Shown: piece after piece, positions 1-12,660 of the stretch
Numbering within the stretch: the stretch's first letter is position 1
How the letters are laid out: each line of letters begins with the position of its first letter
Assembly (NCBI GenBank): GCA_026770025.1
Contig: JAMXDE010000011.1
Location: forward strand, 1 to 64,000
Reading direction: 5' to 3'
DNA length: 64,000 bases
Origin: Craspedostauros australis
Lineage: Eukaryota > Bacillariophyta > Bacillariophyceae > Mastogloiales > Achnanthaceae
Made by a program: the position numbers and the translations under genes
The notes under the pieces: model-generated
Database searches by the model: none
The model's input: the letters and a program-made list of their open reading frames with translations, nothing else
What the model was told of the DNA's origin: nothing

Positions 1-790
1 CCGTTGCCTCTGTCTCATCGTTTCGGTTTTGTGTTGGCGACGTATCGCGTTCGAGCATCGTATAGAACAATGCTTGGCTGGTTGTGGTGCGTGTAGTGGG
101 GAGCCTGAGGAACATCTCCAAACTGATGGGCTCTGCAGGTCTCGGGAAAAGTCGCTGAGTCCGATCTCCACAGATGCACCCGTCCAGCATGTGCTGAATC
201 TCCGTTGCCGACAGCGCATCGGACGTTTATGTGGGTGGGAGCGCTGGCGCTGATGACTTGAATCCAGACGCACACATGGGCCATGACATGCCTTGCCATT
301 TCTGTTGGTTCTACTGTTGCGGCGCTGCGATCTCCCATTGTCCAAGATCTTCTCTACTCCGGAGCAATTGGTGTGACATCTTCCTTTCGGATGTCGCTGA
401 GTGATGTGACAAGTTTGGGAACGCTGTTTGTCGCCGCTTGTCATTGATCATCATTGGCATCATAGTCATCATCGCCATCACCATCAGAATCTCCATCATC
501 TCTGCCATGACCGCCTTCGTTGATTCTGGTTGGCGTGCCATATTTTGCGCAGCCGCTTGCCTGCTTGATATTTCATTGCTTCATTTCTTCATCGCTTGAC
601 AGACAATGTCTCAGTGTTGGCTGATACCTCCATTAATGCAAACATAGTCATGCCATTTCATCTCTCCGCTCTCTCTCGCTCTCTCTTGTTGTGTTGAAGT
701 CGCTTGATGGATCATGGGTGCAAAATCGAAGATTCGTTGTTTGGATGGTGTCAAGAATTGTTGGCACGTTGTTGAGTACTCGTCTGTCTG
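1..790. repeat. Segment duplicated at about 33478-34200
   Basis: This stretch is visibly homologous (roughly 80% by eye, with small indels) to about 33478-34200 in the same orientation. It probably continues left of the window. On the minus strand short protein blocks are alike in both copies: a segment beginning SDALS.TE.QH.LDG, a block EIG.S.F.RDLQS, and a block SLSDIRKED with conservative I/V substitutions that ends at a stop in both copies. No long frame is open in both copies, so I read it as duplicated remains of a gene or of a short multi-exon gene, not as an intact CDS. The product is not recognised. Confidence 0.6.
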
Positions 791-1253
791 CCATCCGTAT
801 TTTCATGTCAACCAATGACACGCATGTGGCACTCACAACCAACATCATCTCGCTGTTGTCTTCATGCAACGCAACTCTGTTCGATGATTGTGAGGGTGAT
901 GGCAACCACTCCAACGATGCCGCATCCCTTCACATTGGTACCACCAAACGCAAACACCAACACAAACACCAACCATCGGACAAGATGATGAGTCATCCGA
1001 CATCCAAGAGGAACTGTGGGAAGGCTCGCCAGTTGCTCCGCATCTTTACCCACTCGTCGTACGACTTATGAGTATCGAACCTTCCATGAGTACGATCTAC
1101 TCTGGGAGTGCCACAGCAAAGCGTCCAGCCTGATACTCTGTTCGAACCTTCGTGCGGTCATGACGATCGAAGTTGCTGGAGAGGACGGTGGTCAGACTGA
1201 TAGCGGAAGAAACAAACGGAGACCAAGCAACCACAACAGACTGACACGAAATT
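791..1253. other. Intergenic, no supported gene
   Basis: Only short overlapping frames on both strands with no recognisable domain. Homology to the second copy of the duplicated segment fades just before this interval. Confidence 0.5.
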
Positions 1254-3309
1254 GAAGGCGAGCAAGCCCACCAGCGTCGCCAATTGAGGCCAAAGCAGCT
1301 GCAAAATCAGAGTCGTCGTGCCAGTGTCAGCACAGATACACCAAGCAGTGCCAATAGAAGTACAGCAAAAGATGCAAAAGCTTCAGCTGTGAAACCATCA
1401 CGTGCAAAGAGCCTGGACATGCTCGACATGCAAGCTCACGAGATGTCATCCAGCTCCTTTGATCAAAAGCAAGTTCAATACCAACGAATCGATACCGGTG
1501 CCAAACACCCCAGGTGGACTCAGCTTCGCCACAGCCCGGCACTCGGCGCAACCCGCGAATGGAGCAGTCAAAGACAAGGACGAAGCTTGCCCAGAGTCGG
1601 AGACGCAGGCCAAGGACACAAAACGAATTCCAACGGAACGACCAGCAGCGCAAATCGAGGAGCAAGAGTTTGAATTCTTGAAGGATGGACACCACATGCC
1701 AGGCGCAACATACACATCAGACATACCAGGCGCGAGAGTACAGCCAGCACCCTGGCTGTATCTTGAGTTGCGACAACGAGATGTCACGCAGTGAGAGCTG
1801 GAGTCACTGACCAATCTGCCAAGTCTCCAAGACGACGACGATGGCAGCGTCGATGTGTGTGACAAGTGCTGCCGCAACGAACGGTGGGAGAAGCTTGGCG
1901 GCCCCTGTCACGCCTGAAGGTCGGAGCGCGGCATCTACACCAGCCCCCTTCAGCCACATACATGAATAGAGACAACAGTCCTTTGTCGTTGAACAGCGCA
2001 GGTCAACGTTGGAAAGTATCCTCAAGGCCAAACGATCATCATTACGTGAAGTGTCGTCGACCAATCCTCCCAAATCGAAGCAACAACCATCTCTCGAATC
2101 TCGATCATCGCAATTGGCTGATCTTGCCTTGACCAAAGCATCCGCAAAGGCACCATCATCGTCGCCATCATCATCACAGTCCAAATCCAAACTCAATCTT
2201 CAACAATTCCAACGCGAACATGAACACAGAGGTGTCTCGGCCGCACCCCAAGCCTCATCCAGTCCTGGAACCTTGAGTTTGGGAATCGAGTTGCAATCGA
2301 GCAAGAAGGAACAGGTGACTCCTTCTCACAACAGATCCGCACGCAGTTCGTTGCGCCCAAGTGAAGACTCAAAGCAACGACGTTCACGTGGACGAAGCAC
2401 GGGTGCTCTGTGCGAGGCGATCAAGGAAACGTTCTCCAAGGTGCTTGGCAATGGGCCCCGACATCACCACTCCAGCAAAACATGAGGTGTGTCATCACCA
2501 TTGATATTACCATCGAAATCACTGTCGCCACGGCATCGGCGGAGAAGCGCACAGCACACCAGTGGCAAGCCGCACTCGGCATCGTCAAGATCAAAGAGTG
2601 TGGAGCATTCGACATCATTGCGCCATCATCGTGACGGAGCAATTCACACTTGCTCCTCTGGAAGAAGCCGCCGCTCGTCATCGGCGCGGAGTCGTCGAAG
2701 TCCGTCCGATCGCGGCCGCAGAAGACTGCGCAAGTATCGATGGACTCATAGCCATCATCACGGCGACAACGAGCATCTGGCAGTTCGGATGATGCGAACG
2801 CAGCCTCACGTTCAGGCGAAACCAACTCAAATGCGCACTCCACCGGTGCTGGTTTGCACCAACGCAAGGGCTCACCTTCCCGAACGCATGCCCGGGGAAG
2901 TTCGCGAAGACCAAATCAACGTGGCCATAGCCAATCGACACCATGTGGCGAAGATCAGCGAAGGAAGTCCTCTGATGAACGATCACCATCGGCGCGACAA
3001 CGAAGCAGATCAAGAGGATATCGAAATTGCAGTGTCGAACAGCACAGCGATGAGAGAGATGAGAATGGACGGCATTGCAAACAACAACATGGCCAACAAC
3101 AGCATGGCAACAAACGTTCGTCATCACGCGGGGCCCTTCAATCAAATCGTTGTGGACGAAACAGATCATCGACTCGCGATGCTGTCTACCATGAGAAGCT
3201 GTCCGGCACAAAACCACTGCAACTCATATCAAAGAAAGCAGTCAGGAACAAGAGAGCGTCTCAGTGCCGCCATCCCTTGATGAATGGTACCAAAACTCCC
3301 ACCCCGTGA
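1254..3309 (+). other. Broken low-complexity Ser/Arg/Gln-rich reading frames
   Basis: Consecutive plus-strand frames (about 1284-1673, 1462-1794, 1809-1966, 2009-2485, 2489-2790, 2854-3309) each encode polar Ser/Arg/Lys/Gln-rich protein of similar flavour, including RS-like tracts such as RSRSRGYR. They sit in different frames and are separated by stops. Either this is a decayed disordered-protein gene or a gene with several introns whose junctions I cannot place. A Cys-containing stretch near 1830-1900 (CDKC then WEKL) loosely resembles a zinc-binding fragment but is followed by a stop. I do not assign a function. Confidence 0.3.
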
Positions 3310-5049
3310 TGCATCACGACACGATGGGATGGAATGAGATGTGTCGGCCGCTCCGTACTCGTATCATACTCATAGAGGTATGGTAGATCCACATCCCTGT
3401 ATGTAATATACCTACGAATGGATTGTAATGTTCTATGATATGTAGGATTGGAACAGTACCGCATGCACCATATCTGCTTGTGCAATAGAACACTGTGATG
3501 AAGTGACCAGATGTTTCAAGAGATTGAAGGGTTGGATACTGCTCCCATACTGCCTCCACCTTGTCTACGACTACTCTGGTCCACTCTCTGCGGTACAAAC
3601 GCACACAGGAATGTTGCCGATGTCATTCACAAGCAGATTGGACGTCCGTGGTTCCATCCACACTCCGCCATCATCCTTGTTGGTTCATTGCACAGACAAA
3701 GGATGCATGGCAGCACCATTTTCACAAGCCGTGCGGTTGTCACAGGGCGGTCGTCACCGTGCCGCCGGATTCGCACACAGAGCACTCTACTCCAAGTCAC
3801 ACTGCCAAGCAGATTGAAAGCTACAGTGCCAATGCCAGCCGATCCAAGTTGCTGGAAGAGGCGATCTACGGAGACTACATGGCGAACAAAGCAGAGGGAA
3901 ATGATGAGAAGCAGCGAGGAGCATGGTTGTTGCACGGTTCCATCGACCGTCCCGGATCACGCTATTGTCCTCATCTCACCATGAGTTGCACTCCGCCATT
4001 GCGCCCAAACTGCAGTCGAGACCCTCACCAAGTCTCAGGAGGAGCGATCACTCATTGTTGGAGTAACAAATGCAGGGGCCACCATCCATTCCAATCTTCG
4101 AAGCAATCAGTGCCAGCATGGCGGAAAGACAAGAACTGACGAGGTAGCGCAGTCCAAGTATCCAGAGAGCTTGACGAGCAACAGAAGAAACCAACGAACC
4201 AACGAACCAACAAGCAACCCCATGCAGAGTGCGAGTATTGTATTGCGGATCATGGTTGACACAGAGTTCCATACAGCACAAGAAGCACACGGCCAGCGAT
4301 CAATGGCCCATGCGCGCACCGTACACCCACATATCCTCCTTTGTGGTGCTCCCAACTTCGTTGATGAGGCGGAGGTTCTTGTCGATCGCCTCGGTTGAGC
4401 ACCGATGCTCTGGAAGTCACGAGCCAAGACGGCGGCACTCATGCCTATTGATAGAATGCGCATGGTATTGTATGTTGGTGGTCCGTGTGGCAGGAACAGT
4501 GGAGGCGGCACGGTATCACTCCGCCTGTTGGTTGCTGGACGTGTCAACTCATCCCAATACGCAATGTGGTGTTGGTTTGATGTTGAGGACTCTTGTTGCC
4601 TGCGCGGATGGTGATGGTTGCAATGTGGTGGGATGGCAACCAGCCAAATCCAAATGAGATGGGTCGCAACCAACACAGGCAATCGACAAAGGCAGTCACA
4701 TTGGTGGCTTCATTGGTGACTAGATCGTTGTTCGAGGCATTGGCTCACACCTCAAGTTGGTGCTTGCGATGGCAGGCGGACGGGGGTCAGCGGTCTTGCA
4801 GATGCCACGATGACGCAAGCAAGCGTGGGCCATGGCGCACATGGTGGTGGCGGCGGTGGCGGCGACGATGACAGCTGTCTGTGTTTCCGAAGGCTTCCAC
4901 GTTGTTGGCCTCGGATTGGTGTTGCGTTGATTGTGGCCAAACGAGAACTCTGTTGTGGTGCTTCTTTCTTGTTGTTGGTCGCACGCATTTTCGTGATGGA
5001 TGGGAACAGAAAGATCCAATCCGCGCGAAACCAGACGCGTTTGATCAAG
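3310..5049. other. No supported gene
   Basis: Several frames of 100-190 codons overlap on both strands without a recognisable domain or a consistent start. A plus-strand stretch near 3820-3950 (containing SRSKLLEEAIYGDYMANK) and another near 3990-4200 look locally protein-like but are in different frames. Probably intergenic DNA or remains of an old gene. Confidence 0.4.
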
Positions 5050-5355
5050 AGAAGGAGACAAACACAGGCAACAGAAGGAGGAGACCATGCGAACAAGACA
5101 GCAACACACACATCACTCAAACCCCATACTCAACCGCGTGAACAACAGACATCGAATTGCCACTACTATTCATCACACAGCGTATGGTACTCATACTCAT
5201 ACTAATACTCATACTAATACAAGCTGTTGCATACACAAACATCGATATCTCTTCCATAGGCAGCTCCGACCACAGACATCCTCGACAGCCAATCCAACGT
5301 AAATCGTCCAACGTCCAACGTCTATCGTCCAGCAACCATCGACCACACTCTCAAA
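5050..5355 (+). promoter_or_regulatory. Duplicated 5' flank of ankyrin gene copy 1
   Basis: This upstream and leader region matches about 32100-32372, the flank of the second ankyrin gene. Shared blocks include the ACACAGGCA stretch, the CAACAGACATCGA block, the CATAGGCAGCTC block and the CTCTCAAAATGCCGA block that spans the start codon. It therefore marks a duplication that carried promoter and 5' leader along with the coding region. A short (ACTCAT/ACTAAT)n tract at about 5187-5222 is found only in this copy. Confidence 0.55.
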
Positions 5356-6015
5356 ATGCCGAGTGTTACCAACCGACAACTCATTGATGCTGCCGAGGCA
5401 GGTGACTTGTCAGCACTGAAGGAATGGAAGAAGCAGAACAAGACGCAGAATGAAGGAGATGGTGTCAACTTCAAAATCTACGATGGTTGGACTCCCCTTC
5501 ATCTGGCATGCTCCAACGGCCACCTGGAGTGTGTCAAGTACCTCATCGAATCATGTGAGGCGAACATCAACTGCAAAAGCAACTATGATTACACTCCCCT
5601 TCATCATGCATGCTACAACGGCCACCTGGAGTGTGTCAAGTACCTCATCGAATCAGGTGAAGCGAACATCAACTGCGAAGACAACAATGGTGACACCCCC
5701 CTTCATTGGGCATGCTGGAACGGCCACCTGGAATGTGTGAAGTACCTCATCGAATCAGGTGGGGCGAACATCAACTGTCAAAACAACAAAGGTGAAACTC
5801 CCCTTCGTTGGACATGCACGCGCGGCCACCTGGAGTGTATGGAGTCCCTCATTAGAGGACTTTCACCTTCAGTTCACTCACAACTGCAACAACTGCAGCA
5901 ACACTTACAACAAAACGAACAAGCAAATGAACAACCACAAGAACAGTTGAGACAACAGTTGAAGCGAAAGAGGCAAGAGAATGAACACAAACACAGCAGC
6001 CACAAGAGGATCTAA
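5356..6015 (+). CDS. Ankyrin-repeat protein (N-terminal half of an ankyrin-BTB gene)
   Basis: A 219-residue open frame. Residues 1-35 form a leading helix pair (LIDAAEAGDLSALKEWKKQN), followed by four clear ankyrin repeats of about 35 residues (TPLHLACSNGHLECVKYLIE and variants) to about residue 170. A Gln/Lys-rich coiled-coil-like tail ends at TAA 6013. Ankyrin arrays bind protein partners; no catalytic function is implied. Comparison with the paralogue at 32373 shows the tail is one base shorter here just before the stop, so the stop probably arises from a frameshift. The sequence beyond it encodes the remains of a BTB domain. The start codon lies in a sequence block conserved with the paralogue. 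Whether the truncated protein is made is unknown. Confidence 0.75.
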   Translation: MPSVTNRQLIDAAEAGDLSALKEWKKQNKTQNEGDGVNFKIYDGWTPLHLACSNGHLECVKYLIESCEANINCKSNYDYTPLHHACYNGHLECVKYLIESGEANINCEDNNGDTPLHWACWNGHLECVKYLIESGGANINCQNNKGETPLRWTCTRGHLECMESLIRGLSPSVHSQLQQLQQHLQQNEQANEQPQEQLRQQLKRKRQENEHKHSSHKRI

Positions 6016-6750
6016 TCAGCATTGGAGAAGACCGACTCAAGTCCTTCTAAACTGGGAACAGGACAGATTCCGTCTGCTTGTGTGGACAGGGCGACCAACA
6101 GCAACCATTCAAGGCAAACTCTGAAGTCCTCATGATCACCATCCCATCCATTCAGACACTGATTGACAAAGGAATCCAACATCAGCGTGAATGATTGGAC
6201 CGAAGACGGCACGGTCCCATGCAAGTAACCATCCCTCTTCCCAACCTTCAACCAAACACACGTTCGATACGTCCTCCAATGCATCTACACAGGCGAGATA
6301 TCCTTCAATGACAGCGCTCGTGACAACGCTGCTGCTCATGTTGGCGCTCATGCCGGTGCTCACGCCGGCGCTCACCACGATGCAGATGCCCTTCACCTGC
6401 CAACTCACATGCTCACGGGACAGGACGATCTGCAACAGCTGATCCTTGTGGCCAACGAGATCGGCTTCTGGCGACTCAAGATTGTTCTTGAAGCAGAGTT
6501 GGCCCTCAAGCATCTCACAGAGGCCCCCACGATAGATGCGTTGATATTCGCCCATCAACACAACTGCGTGGTGTTGAAGGATGCGGCAATGAGAATGGCA
6601 GCTGAAAGGGAGAAAGATATGTTCACTCATCCAGATTCCAGCAAACTGATTCTACAGCCCCAACTGATGGGAGGCATCCATGTCCTTTGCAGTGGGGGAG
6701 CGGAGAGTGATGGAGTTGATGATGGGTACGGTCGTATGTCCATGATGTAG
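6016..6750 (+). pseudogene. Decayed BTB/POZ half of the ankyrin-BTB gene
   Basis: In the ankyrin frame from about 6184, the translation reads like the C-terminal half of a BTB domain and the following helices: HVRYVLQCIYTGEISFND, LILVANEIGFWRLKIVLEAE, then IDALIFAHQHNCVVLKDAA. One in-frame TAA lies near 6226. The 6016-6180 stretch aligns with the second copy only in another frame and carries a further stop. An imperfect repeat giving HVGAHAGAHAGAHHDA lies at about 6330-6380. An unrecognised intron could remove some lesions, but the direct comparison with the paralogue favours decay. An open frame runs from the Met at 6409 to 6750. Confidence 0.65.
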
Positions 6751-9301
6751 TTGCACAAGGTTGTAGATGAAGACGAGGGTGCTGCGCAGGTGGATTCGTA
6801 CATGTATCGCGTTGCGCTGTTGCGCTTCGTGCGTTCCATCACATCTTCCAGGGTGGCTGAGAGCGACGGCGCTGCCGAGGAAGAGAAATAAAGCAACAAC
6901 AACAGCAGCAGACTGAGGAGCAAGCATGTCATGGAATGAAGAAGATGAATTAGATGAGGAGTCAGAGTAGTACTAGTAACTATGATTCAAGCAGATGATC
7001 AGTGATCCATTCAATGCCGCGCCGCGCATGTCGAGCCATTCATTAGTTCAACCCTTTTGCTTGCATTCAGTGAAAAGGCGTAGGTTGATCTACACGTTGT
7101 GCTCGCTTTGCAATTGTTGTGCTTTGTGTTGTGTTGTGGATGGTATCATGCTGCATACCAGAATCGCCAGAGCTGATGTGTTGGTCCGGATTTGTGACGC
7201 CTCAACCTGATAGGAAGATCCGATTGATGCTGGTGTGATGGTGAACAAGCGAGGAGTACGGAACGTCAGCACAGCCAAGCTTTGAGCAGATCAATTGCCA
7301 ACGTCTCTGGCTGACGTACGTACAGTTGAGCAACTGATAAAGCATGCGTCCCTTCCACTCGAAATCAAGTCCAATAGTGTTGCCTGATGCCACTGCCGCA
7401 CAGTTCACGCAAGCCAATTCTACCGCAACCGCCTGGGTAAGCAAAGAGTGCATGGGGAGGATGCGAAACGCAACACATGCCCTCCAAAGGTAGAGCAGGA
7501 GCATTCATTCCAGCCCGCTACGTTCCGGGCAGCGCGTTGGAACTTGTGTCGCGAATCTGCTGATGTCTTGACGGCTACAAGCCTCCACAACGCACTGCTG
7601 TGCCCTTCACTTGAGGAAGTTCATTGGGAATGACTCGTCGAACATGCTGTATGGTACTCATGACATCGGTTGCCTGATGTTTTCATCTACATCGGATGTA
7701 GATTGCGGGGAAGAAGTTGGTCATTTTCGTCAATCCTCTCCTTCATCGTCGCCTGGCATGCAATGATTGCCTCCATGGCAGAACTGATGTTGGATTCATC
7801 GGCAACGGCAATCATTGCTTTCGTAAATCCTGATCTGTGTGTGCGTGTTGTCAAACCCATGACACTTGATCAAGTGCCGAGTACGAATACTGGCGTTGGC
7901 AGTTGCGAGCTGGCCATGTGGAAGCATCCTCCATCCATGGATGCTCGACATGCAGGCACGCATGCAGAGCTTCTCCGCTTCGTGCAGCTGTGTTATTTTC
8001 TGCTCTTGAGCATGTCGAGCAATCGCTGTTGCCGAAGCTTCGCCGACGACCTGCGTATGTGGTGCGCGTTGCGCATGCGTGGTCTTCTTGGATACTGCGA
8101 TGTCGGTTACTGATCGTATCCTGCGATGCTGCCCCGACCATCGATCCTCGTGGTGCAATAGCTGGTATTGATGATACCGCTGACCATGGTGGCATGATCT
8201 GCATCCGTGGACGTTGACATCATGATCATCGTGATCATCGTAACTTCATTCGTGGTGATGGAGTCGTCATGAGATTGTTGAATGCGCTGCTGGCATGCTT
8301 GGAGTAGCAATGGTGTGTTCTGCGTTTCTCCATCTCTCTGTCTCGCGTCACCTTCTCTTGATCATGGCCGTCGCTTGCCGTCCCATCACGTCTCGTCATG
8401 TCCTGTCATGCTCGGTTCCGTTCATGCCTCATCTCTTCTCTCTTCACTACACGGATGGATCTCTGTCAACGCGATTGTCATGTGGTCATCATTGGCAACG
8501 CCGCGCTTCATCGGCGCTCATCAATAGCAGTGGCACTTCATTCCACCTTCATCTGCCTTCCTCGTCCCACATCACGCCACACCACACGACCATGTCCATT
8601 CCTCTTCATGCCATCCCCACCGCCGTAGCCTTTGTCTCGTCTCATGTCTGCCATTCTGGCGAACAAGAAGAGCAATCACAAATTTGGTGATGTTGCGCGC
8701 CATTTTTGTTCTTGTTTGATCGTGTCCAAATGAGTCCCCCACGTCCACGATCGAAGTGCGTGATCCATTCAGATGAGTCGATAAAAGTATCCACAAAGAT
8801 CCGTCACAACCATCAGACCGCGTCTCCAACTCCTCTCTCTTGTGCGTATTTCATCCGAGCAACATCATTGAACCACTGGATGAAGCATGTTCGAAGGCAT
8901 CCATCAAGCTGAAGTATTATGCGCTACCAATGCAGTAAGCGAGGCAGCATCCAGCTTCGAATCAACGGATGCAACGATGGAGTTGAATTGAGTTGAGTTG
9001 AACATTCCTGTGTGATCATGGAATGGGCCAAAACGAAATGGTGTCAAATCAGGATCTCTGCCGTCCACATGAGTGCGGTGGACGCATCGACTATTCTCAT
9101 TCGTACACTCATGGTATTCTCTTGTTTGGTAATCTATTGTAGGGTATTCTATTATATGATATGTTTGTGTATGGTGAAAATTGTGTGTCCGTGTGCAGAC
9201 GGGCAGTGTAGGTACTGCAGATGGTATTCATGGTTGCCTTCTCGCTCGGCGATTGGCTGCAACCGCATCTGCGACTTCAAGTCTAAGCGCAGGAAAGCAA
9301 G
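6751..9301. other. Long intergenic stretch, no supported gene
   Basis: About 2.5 kb with only short, mutually overlapping frames. A minus-strand stretch near 7680-7840 reads in a protein-like way (containing KAMIAVADESN) but has stops on both sides. No RNA gene, transposon end or tandem repeat is evident. Confidence 0.45.
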
Positions 9302-10611
9302 TTACTGAACCATCATGGCTGGCAGCACCTTGTGCAGAACAGGACTGAACCATTGCTGGACGATGTCCTTCGATCCGTACCATCTCGATTCCAAGGCTTC
9401 GGATGTGGAAGATGTGTGTTGATCGTGCTCATGTTGATGCTGGTTCTGCAGCATGGAGGTGTGGTACACGTTGTCCAAGGTGATCTGGAGATTGGAACCC
9501 TCCAGGTGCGCAAGCGGGACAGGGACGATGCCATCACCGTCCTGGTGTCCTTGACCAGATAGCAACTTGTACGACTGGTACGCAAGCATGTGATCAGCAT
9601 CTGGCTGTGAGGTGATGGTGTTTGGAGAAGGGATGTGCGCTTGCTGCTGCTCGACATTCAATGCGGATCCGGCAGCAGACACGTAGAAGAGACGGTCATT
9701 GAAGAAGGCACCTGGGAAGGTGTCGTGAACGATACGGAGTGCACCGCCGGTGATGTCGACGGAGCCCTTGGGGCATGGGATATGGGGAGACCCGAGCGTG
9801 ACGATTCCCAGAATGCTGTCGATGTCAATCTGCAGATCCTTGCCGTTGGTGTCATCCATTCCGTATCCGACAGCGGCTCTGTTTGTTGGATGGAGGCGAA
9901 TGATGAATAGTGAATGTGATGATGTGTGGAGGGAGAACGCGAGTGTTGATAGTGTGAGTGAAATGAATGGAGTAGAGCACAGTAGCAGTCGCACAGAAGC
10001 AGTTGCACAAGAGCAAAGCCGTGCCAAACTCACCTTGCGAGCCAGCCACCGGCGGAGTGTCCCACCAGGATAATCTTGGCGGTCGTGCCTTCCTCCTTGG
10101 CGACATCCTGGATTCTCTTGACCTCCTTGGCCACCTTCTGAAGGTACCATCGGTACGCCCACTTGGTCGCTGGTGCCTTGAAGGTCATGAAGTCGAGATC
10201 GCACATGCCGAACGCGATGGTCTGTGCCCAATCATGTCGCTGGAGTGGCAGGACGTGAATGTGATCCATTGCGTTGGTCATGTCGTCGTTGGTCATATCG
10301 TTGTCGTTGTTGTTGTTGTCATTGCCCCACCATCCAGCGTCGATGGCTTGCTGTGCGATGTTGGGAACAAGGTCATCGACGTAGTCGCTGGCTGCGGTTG
10401 CGAAGCCTGGAAGAACGAGGACGTGCGTTTGCTGTGGATTGATGTGAGTTGCCGTGGCGGCTGGCGGCGGTCCTTGTCGTGTGTGTGTGGTTGATGTTTT
10501 TGACGCCGATGGAGTGTTGTGTGTCACCCACGCTTGGCAGTTTGTGATGGAGTTGCACAGACACAGCAGCGTGAGTGCGATGAGTGCCGTCGTGTTGTTG
10601 TATGCTGTCAT
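9302..10611 (-). CDS. Alpha/beta-hydrolase fold protein, plastid-directed
   Basis: Two exons (10611-10034 and 9878-9302) with a 155-bp intron (GTGAGT...CAG) that splits an Arg codon right after the nucleophile elbow; the joined frame gives 384 residues. Residues 1-24 form a signal peptide (ALIALTLLCLCNS) followed by CQAWVTH, resembling the ASAFAP site of plastid-imported proteins. The oxyanion region (HVLVLPGF) and the nucleophile motif GHSAGGWLAR, with Ser as the likely nucleophile, are clear. Later TLGSPH, a DGIVPV segment (likely acid region) and a downstream His complete the expected triad layout. The family includes lipases, esterases and PGAP1-like deacylases; the substrate cannot be read from sequence. 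Upstream in-frame codons exist, but the ATG at 10611 is the one that starts the signal peptide. Confidence 0.85.
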
Positions 10612-12660
10612 TGCGGTTGCTGTTATTGTTGTTCTTCTTCTGCGTTGGGTGCCCTTGTTGGATTGTGTTGTGTGTGTGGAGCGGATGTATTCTCTTGATT
10701 GTTGTTGCTGTTGTTGTTGTTGTCGCGGTTTATGGAGTGGATGGATTTGTATTTTGTGAGAGGAAGGTCGAGCCGCTTTGTTTTGCTTTGCTTTCCCACA
10801 GACACCACAAGAGGATGAAGAAGATGCCAGCTTGCCGACCCAAGAGCGGCAACCTCCGCAATCTGTCATACAGGTTCCAGTCATGGAGTGCAGAGAACAC
10901 AACACCCTGGAGCAGTCTCAACCACACTTCCATCCCCAAGCATTGGTCTTGTTCGGCACACAGGAAATAGAGGTGGGACCACAAGCAGCGAGTACCGCAA
11001 AACACACGAAGTTGTGGCGTCGTGTGGTGAAAGTGAGCTTCACTGGACGTTTGGAAACATGAACACCGGTTTGTCATGAATTCGTTGCCACGTCCATCCT
11101 TGATGGCCAATCAGAAGCCTCTATCAGTCTTCCGTCAACACAACTTCAATGGTCTCACACGCAACCACGAATAGCACGTTACGAAAGACAACATGGCCTT
11201 CTCCCCACACAAAGAACAACAACAACCCGAGATGCACAGTTGGGTGTGTTGGTCGCGAATGACTTATCCTGCCCATACTAACTGATAATTGGTTCTCGGA
11301 GAAACCCCATAAATCCGCAAATATCATCATCATTGCGCTACGAGTACTCAAGAGAACAAGAACAAGACAACAGGTCCTTCACGACTCAACCAGTTCACAT
11401 TTTCACCAAACAAGATGGAGCAAACTGGTTGCAGAGCAACTGCAGAGAGGAGGATGGATCGCCTGCATGGTATGCATGGCGAAGATGGTGTTGGTCTGTA
11501 TGATTGGATCCGTATCACCTTGATGATGCTGATGATGATGATGATGATGATCAGAAGCACGCAAGATGAGGCATTGTCGCCAGTCTATCACTGTGCGCGG
11601 GTCTGTGTTCTCGCATTTGCAGTTGCGGATGCTTCCGCAGTCGCCCGTCACGACTGTACGTCATACTCGGACTCAAATAACGAAGCACACAGAGTAGCTG
11701 GTCTTCAAGTGTCGCACGATTGGTGATGGTGCTCAAGTTGATGTTCCCTGTCAATGCTCCCTCATCACGAAAGCTGCTGGACTACTGGGTTGCATGTGCA
11801 TGCTTCGACCATGTGTCGGTCGTCTGTGTGGATGATGAGACGTGCGCATCTGTCGGAGTATGAATACATGGTGAGAGAGAAGAGGAGGAAGGATGGCACG
11901 ATCAGGAGGATGTCCATGGTTCGGACTTGCAGCACTCGAGTATCGTGCTGTTTTGTGTTGCTTGGTGTGATGGCGCCCATGGACTGGTCTGTATGGTATT
12001 GCATTGCCTCGTGGCTTGGCGTTGCCGGTGTCTGTAGCTGTGTGATCGCTGACGAACATTTCACCATCCCTCACTCTGCCTTTGCTTGCCCGAAGTATGT
12101 GGTGTGTGATTTGATTTGATTTGATTTGGGATTGGGATCGCCACACAAGACCAACCTCTCCCCACTCACCGGTGTTGTTGCATCATTGCTCTTGCCTTGT
12201 TCGGGCCTGGTTGAGTGTTTGTGTGTGGGCACCAATTGTTCGCCGTTGGTATGAACTGTATGGACTGATGGATGATGTGTTTCGGCAACCAACCAGATCA
12301 CTCCTTCACATTTCGGGATTGGCAATCGAGTTTCGTGGGGAGAACGGAGACGATAAGTAACGATTGGTCGAACTGGTGGCGTTGCTGTGAATGGCGATTC
12401 TGCATGGAGTATCATGACTCCAACACCCACGTGTTGTTCTTCTCCCTCTGTACAGTCTTCTCTGTGGTGGTTGTGCTCGTGAATGTGCGCAACTGTGCGT
12501 TGGTGTGGATTCTTCCGATGTCCATCCTCTCCTCACAAAATCAAAAGCGACACAAACACAACAGCCACAACAACCACAACCACAACAACAACGAAGCAAA
12601 AGAGGACAATCAGACTCTACCCAATCAACAACAATAATACACACACAACACAATACAATC
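10612..12660. other. Intergenic between divergent genes
   Basis: About 2 kb between the hydrolase (minus) and the NTF2-like gene (plus), so it should contain both promoters. It holds poly-Gln-like CAA/CAG leader sequence near 10700-10730 and 12540-12650, and a (GAT)n microsatellite at about 11520-11552. I see no coding frame with a recognisable domain. Confidence 0.5.
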
